This document shows, piece by piece, positions 38,423 through 49,503 of a DNA stretch of 64,000 nucleotides. The notes under the pieces were generated by a model that worked only from the letters and a program-made list of their open reading frames with translations, had not been told where the DNA came from and did no database searches. This stretch comes from Acidobacteriota bacterium. Lineage in GTDB: Bacteria > Acidobacteriota > Blastocatellia > Pyrinomonadales > Pyrinomonadaceae. The position numbers and the translations under genes are program-made. The stretch covers positions 310,001 to 374,000 of the forward strand of contig JADKBM010000011.1 in NCBI GenBank assembly GCA_016715115.1. The letters are read 5' to 3'. Numbering within the stretch: position 1 is the first letter of the stretch; every line of letters starts with the position of its first letter.

Positions 38423-38617
38423 AAGTAAATAGTGCAAAGTGCAGAGTGCAGAGTGCAAAGTGCAGAGTGCAAAGTGCAGAGTGCAGAGTGCAGAGTGCTG
38501 AGTGCAGAGTGCAAGTCAGTGCATAGTGCAGAGTGCAGAGTGCTGAGTGCAGAGTGCAGATGCACTACTGTGCACTATGCACTATGCACTATGCACTGAC
38601 TTGCACTCTGCACTATC
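38423..38617. repeat. Inverted GTGCAGA heptamer element between argG and the P-loop gene
   Basis: The left arm (38430-38560) is GTGCAAA/GTGCAGA units on plus; the right arm (38565-38617) is CACTATG/CACTCTG. Read from the argG stop on minus, the unit is TAGTGCA/GAGTGCA, in sense orientation and only 2 bp beyond the TGA. Confidence 0.93.
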
Positions 38618-39817
38618 TCAGTCCATCTTCCGGAGCCGTAGGCGCAGGGCTTGAAGCTTGATGAAGCCCTCGGCGTCGTATTGATTGTAGGCGCCGGCAT
38701 CGTCTTCGAACGTCACGATCCTTTCCTTGTAAAGCGAGAACGGCGATTTGCGCCCGTTGACCGTAACATTGCCTTTGTAAAGTTTCAGACGAACGTCGCC
38801 GGAAACCGTTTCCTGCGTCTGTTCGATCATCGATTTGAGGATCTCGAACTCCGGCGCGAACCAGAATCCGTAATAAACCGATTCGGCGAACTTGACGCCG
38901 AGCGAGTCGCGCAAGCGCATAACTTCGCGATCCATCGTGATCGATTCAAGCGCACGGTGCGCCGTCTGCAGGATCGTCACGCCCGGAGTTTCGTAAACGC
39001 CGCGCGATTTCATACCGACAAAGCGATTCTCGACAAGATCGACGCGGCCGATTCCGTGCTCGCCGCCGATGAAGTTGAGTTTTGAAAGCATATCGACTGC
39101 GCCGTACCGCTCGCCGTCGATCGCCACCGGCTCACCCTTTTCAAACGTCAACACGATTTCTTCGGCCTTGTCGGAAGCGTTTTCCGGCGATTTCGTGAGC
39201 AGGAAAATGTCTTCGGGCGGGGCGGTCCAAGGATCTTCAAGAATACCGCCCTCGTATGAAACGTGCATCAGATTGCGGTCCATCGAATACGGTTTTTCGG
39301 CTGTCGCAGTGACGTTGATGTCGTGTTTCGCGCAGTATGCGATGAGATCGGCGCGGCCCTTGAAATCCCAGTGGCGCCAAGGCGCGACGACCTTGATATC
39401 GGGCTGCAGCGCATAGTAAGTCAATTCGAAACGCACTTGGTCGTTGCCTTTGCCCGTCGCTCCATGCGCGACCGCGTCGGCGCCTTCGAGCTGCGCGATC
39501 TCGATCTGTCTCTTCGCGATCACCGGCCGCGCCAGGGACGTGCCGAGAAGATAGACCCCTTCGTACAGCGCATTTGCCTTGACCGCCGTCCAGACGAAAT
39601 CCTTGACGAATTCCTCGCGCAGGTCCTCGGTGTAAAGCTTCGAGGCCCCGGTTTTGAGCGCCTTTTCTTCCAAACCGTCGAGTTCCTCGCCCTGTCCGAT
39701 GTCGGCCGTGTAGCAGACGACCTCGCAATCATAGGTTTCCTTTAGCCAGAGAAGCATCGCCGAAGTGTCGAGCCCGCCGGAATAGGCGAGGACTATTTTG
39801 TTGATTTTGTTTTGCAT
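38618..39817 (-). CDS. argG: Argininosuccinate synthase
   Basis: The 399-residue protein starts MQNKINKIVLAYSGGLDTSA, with the SGGxDTS ATP-pyrophosphatase loop, and has HGATGKGNDQVRFELT. It condenses citrulline and aspartate. The open frame extends about 80 codons further upstream, but that part is encoded by AGCTCGA repeats (SSKLEAR heptapeptides), so ATG 39817 is chosen. It is divergent in function from argH across the argR gene. The terminal repeat begins right after the stop. Confidence 0.96.
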   Translation of the reverse strand: MQNKINKIVLAYSGGLDTSAMLLWLKETYDCEVVCYTADIGQGEELDGLEEKALKTGASKLYTEDLREEFVKDFVWTAVKANALYEGVYLLGTSLARPVIAKRQIEIAQLEGADAVAHGATGKGNDQVRFELTYYALQPDIKVVAPWRHWDFKGRADLIAYCAKHDINVTATAEKPYSMDRNLMHVSYEGGILEDPWTAPPEDIFLLTKSPENASDKAEEIVLTFEKGEPVAIDGERYGAVDMLSKLNFIGGEHGIGRVDLVENRFVGMKSRGVYETPGVTILQTAHRALESITMDREVMRLRDSLGVKFAESVYYGFWFAPEFEILKSMIEQTQETVSGDVRLKLYKGNVTVNGRKSPFSLYKERIVTFEDDAGAYNQYDAEGFIKLQALRLRLRKMD

Positions 39818-39856
39818 AAATTCTTTTGAACTTGACTCTACGAGTGTGACGGTTTC

Positions 39857-39955
39857 CATTTCTTTTCGAGCTTCGAGCTTCGAGCTTCGAGCTTCGAGCT
39901 TCGAGCTTCGAGCTTCGAGCTTCGAGCTTCGAGCTTCGAGCTTCGAGCTTCGAGC
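39857..39955. repeat. AGCTTCG heptamer array upstream of argG
   Basis: About 13 near-perfect CGAGCTT units. Each unit contains the palindrome AGCT, so both strands look alike. It lies between the argR stop (40041) and the argG start. Confidence 0.95.
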
Positions 39956-40040
39956 CGCAGGTTTCGAAGTCAATCCGGCACTCGAAGTTCGCAGCCCAAG
40001 GCTCAAAGCTCGAAAAAGAAACGCCAGGGTGCCAAAAAAC

Positions 40041-40466
40041 CTATGTCCCGATCCCAAAGATCTCCCAGATCTTTTTCAAAACCGCTTTTTGTCCGTTCGA
40101 GTCACGGACCGCGATAAAGATCGTGTCGTCGCCGGCGATCGTTCCGACCACCTCTTCGAAGTTCTCCGAATCGATCCGGACGGCACAGGCCGAAGCCAGG
40201 CCCGATTCGCATTTCGCGACCACCAGATTCTCGCCGGCGGTTGCCAGACTCTTCAGTCCGAAGATCGTCTCGTTCTTCGGCTTCAACGGCAGCGCGTAGA
40301 ACCCGCCAACTTTAACGACGCCGAGTTCGACCAGATCGCGAGAAACACTCGACTGAGTCACTGAAAAGCCTTTTCTTTCAAGCAGCTCGGCAAGCTCGTC
40401 CTGGCGTTCGACACGTTCTTTGTTGATCAAATCCAGGATCGCCGATTGCCGCTGTTCTTTCTGCAT
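40041..40466 (-). CDS. argR: Arginine repressor
   Basis: The 141-residue protein starts MQKEQRQSAILDLINKERVE. It has a winged-helix DNA-binding domain (SVTQSSVSRDLVELGVVKV) and a C-terminal oligomerisation/arginine-binding domain (GTIAGDDTIFIAVRD). As a hexamer with arginine it represses arginine biosynthesis genes. Its position between argG and argH, divergent from argH, fits direct control of both. Confidence 0.95.
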   Translation of the reverse strand: MQKEQRQSAILDLINKERVERQDELAELLERKGFSVTQSSVSRDLVELGVVKVGGFYALPLKPKNETIFGLKSLATAGENLVVAKCESGLASACAVRIDSENFEEVVGTIAGDDTIFIAVRDSNGQKAVLKKIWEIFGIGT

Positions 40467-40521
40467 AAAAAGGTCGGTTTATGCACTTATCGCGCATAAA
40501 ATACTCATAGGTGCATAAAGT
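40467..40521. promoter_or_regulatory. Candidate ArgR operators in the argR-argH gap
   Basis: The 121-bp gap holds TTATGCA, GCATAAA and TGCATAAA motifs, with a further TGCATAA overlapping the argR start codon. They form inverted pairs of TGCATAA half-sites. They loosely resemble ARG boxes. Binding by ArgR is an inference from position. Confidence 0.5.
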
Positions 40522-40587
40522 AGCAAAATGGTTTGAAAACTTCAATTGCGAATTTACGATTTTGAGAGAACGAATTACGATAGTCGT

Positions 40588-41976
40588 ATGTCCGGATCAG
40601 ATAAACTTTGGGGCGGGCGCTTCACCGAAAGCGCCGACGCCGTTTTTGCCGACTACAACAACTCGTTTCGGTTCGACCGACGACTGTTCGAAGCCGATGT
40701 GCGGGCGTCGGCGGCACATTGCAATGGCCTTTTCCACGCCGGCGTTCTGACCCGGCTCGAAGCGGAGAAGATCAAGACCGGACTCGGGACAATGCTCAAG
40801 CGCGCCGATTTCGACAAGAACTATTTCGACGATCCCGCTGAGGACGTTCACTCGTTCATCGAATCGAAACTGGTCCAACTCATCGGCGACACCGGTCGCA
40901 AGCTTCATACCGGCCGGAGCCGCAACGATCAGGTCGCGACCGCTTTCAGGCTCTGGCTTCGCGAGAAAGTGACCGAAATCTCCGAACTCGCGCTTGGGGT
41001 TCAACGCGCACTTGTCGAGCTGGCCGAGGCGAACGCGAACTCCGTTCTTCCCGGCTACACGCATTTGCAGCGCGCCCAGCCCGTTCTTTGGGCGCATTGG
41101 TGTCTCGCCTATTACGAGATGATCGCGCGCGATCGTGAACGAATCGATGAGGTCTGGCGCCGCATCAACGTGATGCCGCTCGGGTCGGCGGCGCTTGCCG
41201 GCACCAGTTATGAGATCGACCGTGAAACCGTCGCGCGCGAACTCGGTTTCGACGGGATCACGGCGAATAGCCTCGACGCGGTCAGCGACCGCGATTTCGC
41301 GATCGAATTCGCCGGTGCTTCTTCGATTCTAATGATGCATCTTTCGCGCCTCGCCGAGGATCTGATCGTTTACTCGACGACCGAATTCGGGTTTATCGAA
41401 CTCGGCGACGCGATCTCGACCGGTTCGAGCCTGATGCCGCAAAAGAAGAATCCCGACGCGCTGGAATTGATCCGCGGAAAGGCAGCGCGCGTCTTCGGAC
41501 ATCATTCGGCGCTCCTGACGATGATGAAGGGCTTGCCACTGGCTTACAACAAAGATATGCAGGAAGATAAGGAAGCCGTCTTCGATACCGTCGATACGGT
41601 CTCGGGAACCCTGCGGGTAACGGCGATCGTCCTTCGCAATATCGGGATCAACGGCGAACGTTCGGCGGTCGCGGCGAACCGCGGATGCCTCAACGCGACC
41701 GAACTTGCCGACTACCTTGTCCGGAAAGGCGTGCCGTTCAGGATCGCGCACGACACGGTCGGCCGGATCGTGCTCGATGCGATCGGAAAGGGAAAGGAAC
41801 TTCAGGAACTGAGTCTCGGAGAACTGCGCGACGTTACCGACGCGATCGACGGTGACGTCTTCGAAGCTCTGAGTCTTGAAAGCACTCTCGAAACGAAAAA
41901 CCAGATCGGCGGAACTTCCCCGGAACGCGTCGCCGAGGCGCTCGCGGCGGCGCGGGAAGAGATCGGCAGGCAGTAG
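40588..41976 (+). CDS. argH: Argininosuccinate lyase
   Basis: The 462-residue protein starts MSGSDKLWGGRFTESADAVF. It carries THLQRAQPVLWAHW (catalytic His region) and the fumarase-superfamily signature GSSLMPQKKNPDALE. It cleaves argininosuccinate to arginine and fumarate. An upstream in-frame ATG at 40546 lacks family homology. The tilS gene starts 17 bp later. Confidence 0.96.
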   Translation: MSGSDKLWGGRFTESADAVFADYNNSFRFDRRLFEADVRASAAHCNGLFHAGVLTRLEAEKIKTGLGTMLKRADFDKNYFDDPAEDVHSFIESKLVQLIGDTGRKLHTGRSRNDQVATAFRLWLREKVTEISELALGVQRALVELAEANANSVLPGYTHLQRAQPVLWAHWCLAYYEMIARDRERIDEVWRRINVMPLGSAALAGTSYEIDRETVARELGFDGITANSLDAVSDRDFAIEFAGASSILMMHLSRLAEDLIVYSTTEFGFIELGDAISTGSSLMPQKKNPDALELIRGKAARVFGHHSALLTMMKGLPLAYNKDMQEDKEAVFDTVDTVSGTLRVTAIVLRNIGINGERSAVAANRGCLNATELADYLVRKGVPFRIAHDTVGRIVLDAIGKGKELQELSLGELRDVTDAIDGDVFEALSLESTLETKNQIGGTSPERVAEALAAAREEIGRQ

Positions 41977-41992
41977 GCGACTTTCGACTTCA

Positions 41993-43003
41993 ATGGATTC
42001 ATTCCCAAGAAAACTCCTCACCGAATGGCGGAAACTGGGTTTGCCGTTCGCGGACGAGAGGATCGTCGTCGGTGTTTCCGGGGGCGCGGACTCGGTCAGT
42101 CTCTTGCTTGCGTTGAGCGACCTCACGAATCGAACGAAGATCGCGAACGAGATCGTCGTCGCGCATTTCGAACACGGTTTGCGCGGCGATCAAGGCCCGT
42201 CCGACGCACGGTTCGTTGAGGCGCTGTCGACGAAACTCGGGTTGAGATTCGTCGTGTCGCGGGCCGTCGGACGATTCGAGGTCGCAAAGTCCGGAAACCT
42301 CGAACAGAACGCGCGCCGCGCCCGTTATCGATTCCTTGCTGAGATCGCCGAATCGCTCGGGGCATTCGCGGTCTGCACCGCGCACACTCTGAACGATCAA
42401 GCCGAAACATTTCTTCTTAATCTGATTCGCGGCAGCGGGACCGCCGGACTTTCGGCGATGAGGCCGGTGATCGACGAGTTCCGGATCGACGAGAATTCCG
42501 ACCGTGGCGTCCGTCTCATTCGCCCACTATTGACTTGGGCGATGCGGCGCGACACCGAGGCTTTTTGCGGAGAAACCGGCGAAGAATTCGTCAACGATGC
42601 GATGAACGACGATCTCGCGTTCAGCCGGGTACGGGTGCGGAAGGAGTTGATTCCGTTGCTTGAGACCTTCAATCCGAGGATCGTCGAAACGCTCGCCCGC
42701 AATTCCGAACTGCTTCGCAACACGGCGGAGCCGGCGCCTTTGAACGTGGATGAACCGTTGATCGCTGATCTCAAAGGTCTTCCCCGGGCGCAACTCCTCG
42801 AATACCTGCGGCAGTGGGTAAATCGCGAGCGCGGAAATCTTCGCGGCATCGGTTTGAAACACATCGACGCGATCGAACGTTTAATCTCGGGTTCAAAAAG
42901 CGGCAAGACCGCTGAGTTGCCGAACGGCGATTCCGTCGTAAAAGGCGGCGGGAAACTTGTGTTCAGACGATCGTTTCGAGGGCCTGAGGGCGATGGCCGA
43001 TAG
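41993..43003 (+). CDS. tilS: tRNA(Ile)-lysidine synthase
   Basis: The 336-residue protein has the PP-loop VVGVSGGADSVSLLLAL and the HTLNDQAETFLLNLIRGSG motif of TilS. It converts C34 of tRNA-Ile(CAU) to lysidine so that AUA is read correctly. The protein is short, about 100 residues less than E. coli TilS, with only a partial C-terminal domain, as in many non-proteobacterial versions. It is probably co-transcribed with argH. Confidence 0.93.
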   Translation: MDSFPRKLLTEWRKLGLPFADERIVVGVSGGADSVSLLLALSDLTNRTKIANEIVVAHFEHGLRGDQGPSDARFVEALSTKLGLRFVVSRAVGRFEVAKSGNLEQNARRARYRFLAEIAESLGAFAVCTAHTLNDQAETFLLNLIRGSGTAGLSAMRPVIDEFRIDENSDRGVRLIRPLLTWAMRRDTEAFCGETGEEFVNDAMNDDLAFSRVRVRKELIPLLETFNPRIVETLARNSELLRNTAEPAPLNVDEPLIADLKGLPRAQLLEYLRQWVNRERGNLRGIGLKHIDAIERLISGSKSGKTAELPNGDSVVKGGGKLVFRRSFRGPEGDGR

Positions 43004-43218
43004 ATTGCAAATCGGGAATTCGAAGCCATTCGGACTCTTTCAACACCAGTCCGCGCGGAAGCTTATCTCGAAACAAAGGTTGAAAAATGAATTTCCGCAA
43101 ACTAGAATCTAAGTTGTAATCATTTGCCCGCGCTTTCGACACAACGGTCGGGCGTGAATGCTCATCGAAACAACGTTGTTTTTGAAAGTGGGATAAATGT
43201 GATTTTGGAGGCTATAAA

Positions 43219-45171
<1,953 letters not shown>

Positions 45172-45196
45172 CCGACGGACGAACGGTGAGGGATGA

Positions 45197-45228
45197 GGGA
45201 TGAAAGTTTTTCGTCCCTTTTCTTTTTT
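45197..45228 (+). terminator. Rho-independent terminator after ftsH
   Basis: GGGATGAAA (45197-45205) pairs with TTTCGTCCC (45209-45217) around a 3-nt loop, and TTTTCTTTTTT follows. It lies 26 bp after the ftsH stop and just before folP. Confidence 0.85.
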
Positions 45229-45244
45229 GGGTTGACTGAAAGCT

Positions 45245-46087
45245 ATGATCTGGAAAACATCGCGACGTGAATTCCGTTTCGACCGGACGCTGGTAATGGG
45301 AATCCTTAACGTCACGCCCGACAGCTTTTTTGACGGCGGATCGTTCGGCGATCTCGATGCCGCGTTGCGTCGCGCCGAAGAGTTGATCGCCGAGGGCGCG
45401 GATATCATCGACATCGGCGGGGAATCGACGCGACCGAACAGCACGCGCGTCGCGTTTCACGAGGAGATCCGGCGCGTCGTCCCTGTAATTGAGGGAATCG
45501 CCAAACGCTTCGACGTCGCCGTTTCGATCGATACTTCGAAAAACGAGGTCGCGCGCGCCGCGGTCGATGCCGGAGCGGAGATCATCAACGACGTTTCCGG
45601 ACTGAGGTTTGACGAACGGATCGGCGAAATCGCAGCGAATTCGGGGTCTGGATTGATCCTGATGCATCTCCGCGGGAACTTCGAAACGATGCATTCGCAA
45701 ACGCCTGTGCCGGACATCGTTGCGGACGTCGCGGACGGGTGGCGCGCGAGTCTGACGATCGCCGGCCGTTACGGGGTCGAACGTGATCGGATCGCGCTCG
45801 ACATCGGCATCGGATTCGGCAAAAGCGTCGAACAGAACTTAGAAATTATCGCCAAACTTGATAAACTTGTCCGGGAATTCAATGACCTTGCGGTCCTCGT
45901 CGGCCTGTCGAGGAAGTCTTTTCTCGGAACGATCCTCGGCGGCGTTCCCGTCGGCGAACGTCTTGCCGGGAGCCTTTCGGGAGCAGCGCTTGCGGTATGG
46001 AACGGTGCGCGGATCGTGCGTGTTCACGACGTCGCCGAAACCGCGCACGCGGTGCGGGTCGTCGAAGCGATCAAAGAGCAGTTATGA
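45245..46087 (+). CDS. folP: Dihydropteroate synthase
   Basis: The 280-residue TIM barrel has GILNVTPDSFFDGG, IDIGGESTRPNS, SIDTSKNEVARAA and VLVGLSRKSFLG, all signature loops that bind the pterin pyrophosphate and p-aminobenzoate. It joins p-aminobenzoate to dihydropterin pyrophosphate in folate synthesis. It begins a short operon with lptE (4-bp overlap) and holA. pabB, which provides p-aminobenzoate, lies about 5 kb away. Confidence 0.96.
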   Translation: MIWKTSRREFRFDRTLVMGILNVTPDSFFDGGSFGDLDAALRRAEELIAEGADIIDIGGESTRPNSTRVAFHEEIRRVVPVIEGIAKRFDVAVSIDTSKNEVARAAVDAGAEIINDVSGLRFDERIGEIAANSGSGLILMHLRGNFETMHSQTPVPDIVADVADGWRASLTIAGRYGVERDRIALDIGIGFGKSVEQNLEIIAKLDKLVREFNDLAVLVGLSRKSFLGTILGGVPVGERLAGSLSGAALAVWNGARIVRVHDVAETAHAVRVVEAIKEQL

Positions 46088-46635
46088 AATTAGTGAAGAT
46101 CCTTCTGGCTTCTGCAGTCTTGGCGTTTGCCTCCGGTTTCACCGAATGCTACAAGCCTGTCACGAATACCGGATTGCCGAAAGACATCAAGATCATCGCC
46201 GTTCCGGCTTTTCAGTTCGAAGCCAAGGGACTGCGTTATCGTGTCGAAACCCGCTTTACGGAAGCGGTCTCGCGCGAGATCATCCGCCGCGGCCGGGGGT
46301 TGAAGGTTCAGGGGACGCGCGATGGGGCCGATGCAGTCGTCGAGGGAAACATCCGCGATTTCAACTTCTCGGGCGTGCTGCTCGACCGCGAGGGCCGGGC
46401 ACGTGTGTACGAAGTGACGATCACCTCGGCGGTGACGATCCGCGATCTGCGCTCGAACCGGATTCTCTACGACAATCAGAATTTCATTTTCCGTGACTCG
46501 TTTGAGTTCAGCGAAGATCCGCGAACATTCTTCAACGAAGAAGACCCGGCCGTTGAACGTATGTCGAGGGCATTTGCGGAATCGGTCGTTTCGACGATCG
46601 TTAACGGAATGGGTGTCAGAGACGAGAAGAAATAG
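46084..46635 (+). CDS. lptE: LptE-like LPS-assembly lipoprotein
   Basis: The 183-residue protein starts at the overlapping ATG 46084 (MKLVKILLASAVLAFASGFT, then ECYKP). This is a signal peptide, possibly with a lipobox-like Cys although the residues before it are not ideal. GLPKDIKIIAVPAFQFEAKG and SREIIRRGRGLKVQGTRDGA follow, then ADAVVEGNIRDFNFSG, the pattern of LptE, which plugs LptD in the outer membrane. The call supports a diderm organism. A general DUF4136-type lipoprotein is the alternative. Confidence 0.75.
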   Translation: MKLVKILLASAVLAFASGFTECYKPVTNTGLPKDIKIIAVPAFQFEAKGLRYRVETRFTEAVSREIIRRGRGLKVQGTRDGADAVVEGNIRDFNFSGVLLDREGRARVYEVTITSAVTIRDLRSNRILYDNQNFIFRDSFEFSEDPRTFFNEEDPAVERMSRAFAESVVSTIVNGMGVRDEKK

Positions 46636-46641
46636 ATTCAA

Positions 46642-47694
46642 ATGCCGGTTTTGACCCGCGAACAACTTTGGACGCAGCTTAAGAACAACGAGATCGCCCC
46701 GGTTTACGTTCTCTTTGGCGCGGAACCTTATCTGCGGAACAAAGCGGCGACCTTTATCGCCGACCGGGCGCTTGCCGAAAGCGGACTTCGTGAGTTCAAC
46801 GAAACGGAGTTCTCGCTCAACAATTCGGAGAATATCGCGAAAGCCCTCGCCGCGGCCGAGCAATTGCCGATGATGTCGCCACGGCGCGTGATCCGGATTG
46901 AGGACGTTCGGATTTTCGCGTCCGGAACCCGCGATACGCTCAAGGAAGAAAGCGAGGGTGTACTCGCCGCATACCTCGGCCGCCCGGCGGAGACCTCCGT
47001 CCTGATATTGATCGCCGACGAACTCGACAAACGCCGCCGGATGTCGAAACTACTTCTCGAGAATTCGGTCGCAGTCGAATTCAAACGGCTTGAAGAGGCC
47101 GATCTCGCGAATTGGGCGCGACGCGAGATCACCAACCTCGGCTTCGACATCGATGCCCGCGCGCTGAACTACTTTGTCGGTCTGGTCGGCAACGATCTGC
47201 GCCGCCTCGAGACCGAGATCAAGAAGATCTCGACAGCCGCGCTGCCCGGAAAATTGATCACCTTCGATCTGGTCGATTCGCTCGTTCCGAGCTCGCGGAT
47301 CATTTCGAATTTCGATCTGACGGATCATATGTTCGCCCGCGACAAGGCGCGGACATTTGAAACGCTCAGGAAGATCCTTGATGACGGCGCCGAACCGCTG
47401 ATGCTGCTCGGTCTGATCGCAAGCAACTTTCACAAGCTGTTCAAGGCGAAGGCGATGATGCTCAACGGCGAGGAACGGCGCGACGTGGCGCGAAACCTGG
47501 ATTTGCCCTATCGCAAGCAGGAGGACTTCCTGACTTTTGCGCGCCGCGCGGATGAGCGAACGTTGACGCGTGCGCTGAAACGCATTGCGGAGACCGACCT
47601 TGCCATCAAAACGTCGCGCGGCGGCGGCGGGAACAATGGGGCCCGGCTTCAGATCGAGATCCTGGTGGCGGAACTCATCGATGGAGAGAGATAG
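46642..47694 (+). CDS. holA: DNA polymerase III subunit delta
   Basis: The 350-residue protein starts MPVLTREQLWTQLKNNEIAP. It has VYVLFGAEPYLRNKAA, a Rossmann-like AAA+ domain without a Walker A motif, and a C-terminal helical collar (LDLPYRKQEDFLTFARR). Delta opens the sliding clamp in the clamp loader. It sits 6 bp after lptE; the lptE-holA order is common. The stop TAG (47692-47694) begins a TAGTGCA heptamer-like stretch. Confidence 0.93.
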   Translation: MPVLTREQLWTQLKNNEIAPVYVLFGAEPYLRNKAATFIADRALAESGLREFNETEFSLNNSENIAKALAAAEQLPMMSPRRVIRIEDVRIFASGTRDTLKEESEGVLAAYLGRPAETSVLILIADELDKRRRMSKLLLENSVAVEFKRLEEADLANWARREITNLGFDIDARALNYFVGLVGNDLRRLETEIKKISTAALPGKLITFDLVDSLVPSSRIISNFDLTDHMFARDKARTFETLRKILDDGAEPLMLLGLIASNFHKLFKAKAMMLNGEERRDVARNLDLPYRKQEDFLTFARRADERTLTRALKRIAETDLAIKTSRGGGGNNGARLQIEILVAELIDGER

Positions 47695-48163
47695 TGCAGG
47701 TTGGATAGTGCAGAATGACGGTCTTGGTTGGGCTCCCGGATGAAGTCGGGAGCATTATCCGAGGTCACGCAATAGACTCGAATTAAGAGAATTCCCGTTC
47801 TTTACGATCTTGGCGGACTTTCGTGAACGTCCGGCTTGCCTTTCGCCGATCAGGAATTTTCCCGCGCGGAGAACGCAAAGAGCGCAATGTCCGAGTGATC
47901 CGCGAGATCGTCAAGAATCCACGATGAAGATCCAAAAGCGTAATTTGGGGCTTATCCCAAATCGCGCACTAGCGGATTTTGCCCGCGAATCTTCGCGAAT
48001 CCACACGAATAGAAACTGGTCCAAAGCGCGGCAATAGAAGCCGGTATCATAAAATTGGGCCGCCGGACGGGCCGAAGTTTTGAAGAGCGGTTTGTTCGTG
48101 CGGGTTCGGACAGAATCTTCTTCGCGCGGATTCGCGGAAATTCGCGGGCCCACTTTCAGACAC
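47695..48163. other. Intergenic region with hairpin and degenerate repeats, no gene
   Basis: There are two TAGTGCA heptamers next to the holA stop (47692-47716). A perfect hairpin lies at 47732-47753 (GCTCCCG/CGGGAGC, 8-nt loop). A dispersed-repeat copy begins near 47789 (CCCGTTCTTTACGATCTTGG). Around 47985-48150, TTCGCGAATCC and TTCGCGG words recur on both strands. No coding sequence is supported. Confidence 0.6.
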
Positions 48164-48201
48164 AAAAAATCGGAGGCACACCGTGTTACCGGTTGCCTCC
48201 G
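48164..48201 (-). terminator. Rho-independent terminator of rpsT
   Basis: On the minus strand CGGAGGCA pairs with TGCCTCCG (48201-48194 and 48178-48171) and is followed by ATTTTTTG. It lies 30 bp after the rpsT stop. Confidence 0.85.
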
Positions 48202-48230
48202 TTTTTCAAAGGAGAAACGATCGAGCAGTC

Positions 48231-48497
48231 TTACTGCGCCAGCTTGTTGACGTGAACCGTCAGCCGCGACTTGTAACGCGCAGCTGTGTTGCGATGCAGA
48301 ATACCCTTGTTCACGGCCTTGTCGATCGCCGAGATGGTCGGCACCAAAAGCTCGTTGCTCTGTGTCTGGTCGCCCGCCGCAAGCGCGGTGCGGAGCTTCT
48401 TGATCTGCGTACGAAGACGGCTCTTGTTGTTGCGGTTGACTAAATTTCTTTTCGCGGTCTGTCTTACGCGTTTCTCAGCTGACTTATGATTAGGCAT
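48231..48497 (-). CDS. rpsT: 30S ribosomal protein S20
   Basis: The 88-residue basic helical protein starts MPNHKSAEKRVRQTAKRNLV and ends HRNTAARYKSRLTVHVNKLA, which is typical of S20. It binds 16S rRNA early in 30S assembly. It is a stand-alone gene, as usual, with its own terminator. Confidence 0.97.
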   Translation of the reverse strand: MPNHKSAEKRVRQTAKRNLVNRNNKSRLRTQIKKLRTALAAGDQTQSNELLVPTISAIDKAVNKGILHRNTAARYKSRLTVHVNKLAQ

Positions 48498-48621
48498 AAT
48501 TTATTCAAAAAAGTGAAATCTTTCTCCTTTAAGAGAAACTCCAGATTCTAGCGTCCGGGTCGGCGATTGTCAAGCGCATTCGCAGCCGGTGCGCCGCTTG
48601 CTGTCCGGCGATCACGCCGGA

Positions 48622-49422
48622 TTACTCGTATTTCGAGACGATCAAATGCATCAGATCGACGAACAGCACGACGATCGGCGGGTAAAAGAAGATCTCGGGC
48701 TTGAGTTCCGCCGAATAGAGCGTCGGCATCGACGAATGGATGATGAACGAGAAGTAGTTGCCCGTCAGCCAACCCGCGGCAAGGCTCAGCAAAAATCCCG
48801 AGACCACAAACGCGACCGCCGTCAAGCGTGAGTAAGGCCGGGTTTCGGGAGCATTCTCCTCGAGGATCGTGTCGTGAATATTCTCCGTGTAAGTGTATTT
48901 TTGAAACGCCTCGCGAAGCCGCCCGAAAAGATGTATCAAACCCGCGGCAGAAAGGGAAACGAGAATGATCTTTCCGATCATCGTCGAATCCGAAAAGAAA
49001 CTTGGCCGGAAGACCGCCGCCGCGAATGTCGAAACAAACAATGCGACCATCGGAAAAACGATCTTCTGAAGCGCGACCGATTCCCGACGTTCATCGGCGA
49101 TCATCCGGTCGATGATCTCGTTGTAGCGCCGCTCGTAAACCATCTGGCGCCAGCGCCGGACGTGCGGGTTGTCGGGACCGAAGACCGAGTCGTCTTTGCC
49201 CGACCGATACTGTTCGTCGAGCCTGAAACGGTCATACTCGGCCCGCTGCTTCGGATTGCCTAGAACCTCGTAAGCCTTCGCGACCCGCGCGAATTCAACC
49301 GCCTTCTGCTCGTCGCCGTCGGTCTTGTCCGGATGAAGTTTGCGCGCAAGTTTGCGGTACGCCGACTTGACCTCGGCATTCGACGCTTTTGGCGATACTT
49401 TGAGAACCTCGTAATAGTTCAT
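48622..49422 (-). CDS. Membrane J-domain protein
   Basis: The 266-residue protein has an N-terminal J domain (YYEVLKVSPKASNAEVKSAY, then KLHPDKTDG with the HPD motif) that would stimulate a DnaK-type Hsp70. About four transmembrane helices follow (around residues 115-135, 140-160, 195-220 and 240-262). There is no zinc-finger or C-terminal DnaJ domain, so this is a type III, membrane-tethered J-protein. Its client is unknown. Confidence 0.88.
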   Translation of the reverse strand: MNYYEVLKVSPKASNAEVKSAYRKLARKLHPDKTDGDEQKAVEFARVAKAYEVLGNPKQRAEYDRFRLDEQYRSGKDDSVFGPDNPHVRRWRQMVYERRYNEIIDRMIADERRESVALQKIVFPMVALFVSTFAAAVFRPSFFSDSTMIGKIILVSLSAAGLIHLFGRLREAFQKYTYTENIHDTILEENAPETRPYSRLTAVAFVVSGFLLSLAAGWLTGNYFSFIIHSSMPTLYSAELKPEIFFYPPIVVLFVDLMHLIVSKYE

Positions 49423-49503
49423 TCTGTGTCGGAGAGGGATCGGTCGGCACGCGCGACTACGCCGATTATATCACAGCCGCAGCGCCGTAAAACAAAGCGA
49501 GGT

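Noticed and set aside
39818..40057. N-terminal extension of ArgG with SSKLEAR repeats
   Set aside because: The extension is repeat DNA; the conserved protein begins MQNKINKIVLAYSGG at 39817.
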